Shown here in pieces: positions 5,202 to 6,819 of a DNA stretch of 6,819 nt. The position numbers and the translations under genes were made by a program. How positions within the stretch are numbered: position 1 is the stretch's first letter; each line of letters starts with the position of its first letter. The notes beneath the pieces were generated by a model. The model was not told where the DNA came from and ran no database searches. It worked only from the letters and a program-made list of their open reading frames with translations. Source of the stretch: an uncultured Ruminococcus sp. Its GTDB lineage: Bacteria > Bacillota > Clostridia > Oscillospirales > Ruminococcaceae. The stretch spans positions 1 to 6,819 of the forward strand of contig NZ_CAMHRZ010000183.1 in assembly GCF_946187255.1 (NCBI RefSeq). The letters run 5' to 3'.

Positions 5202-6740
5202 TTACGGAACGGTTACATAGAATGACTTCTTGAATACATCGGCGTTTATCCACTGCCCGCCTACCTTTGCCAGCACCACAAGCCTGTATCTTCCGCTGCG
5301 TACCTGCGGTGATGTCCATGTGGTGATACTGCCGTCCAGCTGCTTTTTGACTACCCATTTGTTTGCCTGATATACGCCTATACCGTATTTCTCGGCACCC
5401 GGTATTTTATTCCATTTAAAGCCGATCCTGCTGTCTTTCACCTGTGTCTGCACAACGGGATAAAGGCTTGCCGCCGCAACAGCGGGTGTTACGGTCACAG
5501 CGTTTGAGTAATCAAGCATCCATTTCCCGCCGATCATCGCAACGACAGCTACCCTGTAATTCTTGCCGGCGGTAAGTCCGCTGAGGGTATACGAAGTTCC
5601 TTCGCATTTTTTCAGCAGAGTCCACTTGCCGTTCTGTTCACCTGCGATGCCGTATTGTTCGGCACCTTCCACCGCTGTCCAGCTGAGTTTTACCGAACCG
5701 TCGCCCTTTTCAAAGGTCACAGCGGGTGCGGTGTAGGTCACGATTGTGAAGGGCTTGCGTATCTCGCCCGTATATTCGCCCATACCCGAAATAATAACGA
5801 TATAGCTGCCTGCTTCGGTCGGAGTGGAATCAATGGCTGTGCCGTCGTCAGTCATGTATGAAATGGTATAGTCGGTGCCTTCGGCAAGACAGGAGCCATT
5901 ATACTGCACAGACGCTATTTCGGCGGAGTTTGCTTTCATGGTAACATCCGCTGCTGAGATATCCCGCTTTGTCTGCTGCGCATCAAGGACGCTCCATACG
6001 AATACACGGCTGCCGTCTTCCAGCCATGAGGAAATATTGCTCAGAGCCGTATTTTCGGTGGTCATATTCCATCTGAAACCCGAAGCGCCCACATATTCGG
6101 CGATGAGATCATCTGAACTGATGCCTTTGTAAAAGATCTTTCCGCTGAACCTGAACAGGAAATAATATGTACTGCTGTCATCGGGTGCGGCGGCTTTGAC
6201 AGCATCAATGTTTTCGATCAGCCAGTTTTTGGCATCGGAGGAGGAAACATCGGATAATTTATCCTGCACATCTTCTGCTGAGGCTATCATGCCAAATCCG
6301 AAATCGGTACAATAAAACACATCACATCCCGCAAGATCGTCCGAAACGTTTTCAAGACTGTATATTTCAGTGCTGATGCCTTCGATGGCAGTTTTCTTTA
6401 AGTCCGTCCTGTTCAGCCGCAGACAGCAGAGTTCATCTCCCTCTTTCCAGATAAATATACAGTCATCATGCTGCATCGAATCCCCGATAGCATCGATATT
6501 ATCAGTGATCCTTGCCTTTGCGTCCTCTGCCGTCCATTCGGATATGCTGTCCGCTGTGATTTCCTCTGCGGAAGCTGCTTTTTTAAATCCTAAGCATTTC
6601 TGCGCAGACTGTTCCGCTACGGCAGAGATCACTGCACTGCCTGTAAAAATACCTCCCGCGTTTGCGGGCATCATCCCGACTGCAACAGTCAGCGACATAA
6701 ATCCGCACGCTGCACGCTTCCATGACTTGTATCCTTTCAT
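5202..6740 (-). CDS. secreted multidomain protein: duplicated module, YDG-like repeat, two fibronectin-III-like domains
   Basis: This is a 512-residue exported protein of unknown function. Residues 1-28 look like a Sec signal peptide: basic MKGYKSWKR, a hydrophobic core, and a likely cut after PANA. Residues about 56-152 and 153-250 are two diverged copies of a module I do not recognise, both starting ASAE and sharing DAK and NIDA at a 97-residue period. The first copy has five cysteines, the second none. Residues about 262-334 resemble YDG/MBG-type Ig-like repeats of Gram-positive surface proteins (LAEGTDYTISY, then GEYTGEI, then FTIV). Residues 338-419 and 427-512 are fibronectin-III-like and share GAE-x-YGI, a KW pair and GG-x-W. 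No LPXTG motif, dockerin, lipobox or C-terminal membrane segment is seen, so it is probably released or held non-covalently. A perfect ribosome site GAGGAGG (6749-6755) stands 8 nt before the ATG. It is followed by its own terminator. No enzyme domain is visible; a binding or adhesive role is only a guess. Confidence 0.85.
   Translation of the reverse strand: MKGYKSWKRAACGFMSLTVAVGMMPANAGGIFTGSAVISAVAEQSAQKCLGFKKAASAEEITADSISEWTAEDAKARITDNIDAIGDSMQHDDCIFIWKEGDELCCLRLNRTDLKKTAIEGISTEIYSLENVSDDLAGCDVFYCTDFGFGMIASAEDVQDKLSDVSSSDAKNWLIENIDAVKAAAPDDSSTYYFLFRFSGKIFYKGISSDDLIAEYVGASGFRWNMTTENTALSNISSWLEDGSRVFVWSVLDAQQTKRDISAADVTMKANSAEIASVQYNGSCLAEGTDYTISYMTDDGTAIDSTPTEAGSYIVIISGMGEYTGEIRKPFTIVTYTAPAVTFEKGDGSVKLSWTAVEGAEQYGIAGEQNGKWTLLKKCEGTSYTLSGLTAGKNYRVAVVAMIGGKWMLDYSNAVTVTPAVAAASLYPVVQTQVKDSRIGFKWNKIPGAEKYGIGVYQANKWVVKKQLDGSITTWTSPQVRSGRYRLVVLAKVGGQWINADVFKKSFYVTVP
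5991..6575 (-). repeat. tandem duplication of a ~97-residue module inside the secreted protein
   Basis: Copy 1 is encoded by 6575-6285 (residues 56-152) and copy 2 by 6284-5991 (residues 153-250). Aligned segments include ASAEEI with ASAEDV, EDAK with SDAK, and DNIDAI with ENIDAV. They also include a DD pair before a beta-rich aromatic stretch, and GCDVFYC with GSRVFVW near the end. The copies are diverged, so the duplication is old. The repeat is seen directly; the fold is unknown. Confidence 0.65.
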
Positions 6741-6748
6741 TGAAATGA

Positions 6749-6755
6749 CCTCCTC
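6749..6755 (-). promoter_or_regulatory. consensus ribosome binding site of the secreted-protein gene
   Basis: GAGGAGG on the minus strand is separated by 8 nt from the ATG at 6740. It is the strongest Shine-Dalgarno match in the window and fixes the start codon. Confidence 0.85.
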
Positions 6756-6760
6756 AAAAT

Positions 6761-6804
6761 ATCTTGTAAAATCTCGTAAATACTCACGAAATCTCAGTAT
6801 TTTA
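6761..6804 (-). promoter_or_regulatory. leader/promoter segment with 10-bp periodic repeats
   Basis: On the plus strand four consecutive 10-mers resemble each other: ATCTTGTAAA (6761-6770), ATCTCGTAAA (6771-6780), TACTCACGAA (6781-6790) and ATCTCAGTAT (6791-6800). The first two differ at one base. A possible minus-strand -10 box, TAAAAT, lies at 6799-6804. Its -35 box would fall at or beyond the window edge, so the promoter cannot be confirmed. The one-helical-turn spacing could suit a regulator, but it may be chance in AT-rich DNA. Confidence 0.35.
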
Positions 6805-6819
6805 TAATGTTAAATTCAA

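Overview
The window reads as chromosomal DNA of a low-to-moderate GC Gram-positive anaerobe, most likely a Ruminococcus-type member of the Clostridia. This is inferred from strong AGGAGG-type ribosome sites, consensus sigma-A promoters, compact intrinsic terminators, a lipobox lipoprotein, a KtrB/KtrA potassium pair and a secreted fibronectin-III protein of the kind common in ruminococci. It cannot be proved from this sequence alone. No RNA gene, insertion sequence, phage gene, CRISPR array or defence gene is visible.

Layout. Positions 1-511 are AT-rich and hold no convincing gene. They carry small inverted repeats, a near-consensus promoter (281-309), a second possible extended -10 promoter (404-412) and a leader of about 200 nt. 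The leader precedes the only plus-strand gene, a BMP/PnrA-family substrate-binding lipoprotein (512-1747). A strong terminator at 1766-1795 lies between this gene and the convergent minus-strand genes and could serve both sides.

The other four genes are on the minus strand. In transcription order they are: a secreted protein with a duplicated N-terminal module, a YDG-like repeat and two fibronectin-III-like domains (6740-5202); the KtrB-type potassium translocator (5082-3739); its KtrA regulatory subunit (3720-3073), 18 nt downstream; and a compact SLC13/ArsB-like permease (2919-1816). Terminators after the secreted-protein gene and after ktrA, with promoters before ktrB and before the permease, indicate three separate transcription units rather than one operon.

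Functionally, ktrB-ktrA should form a complete nucleotide-gated K+ (Na+-coupled) uptake system. The permease is probably a sodium- or proton-coupled anion carrier of unknown substrate. The BMP lipoprotein probably captures a nucleoside-like solute, but no ABC permease or ATPase is next to it. The most unusual items are the duplicated, otherwise unrecognised module in the secreted protein and the elaborate region upstream of the BMP gene. I see no clear undescribed multi-gene system; most of the window is ordinary transport and surface biology.
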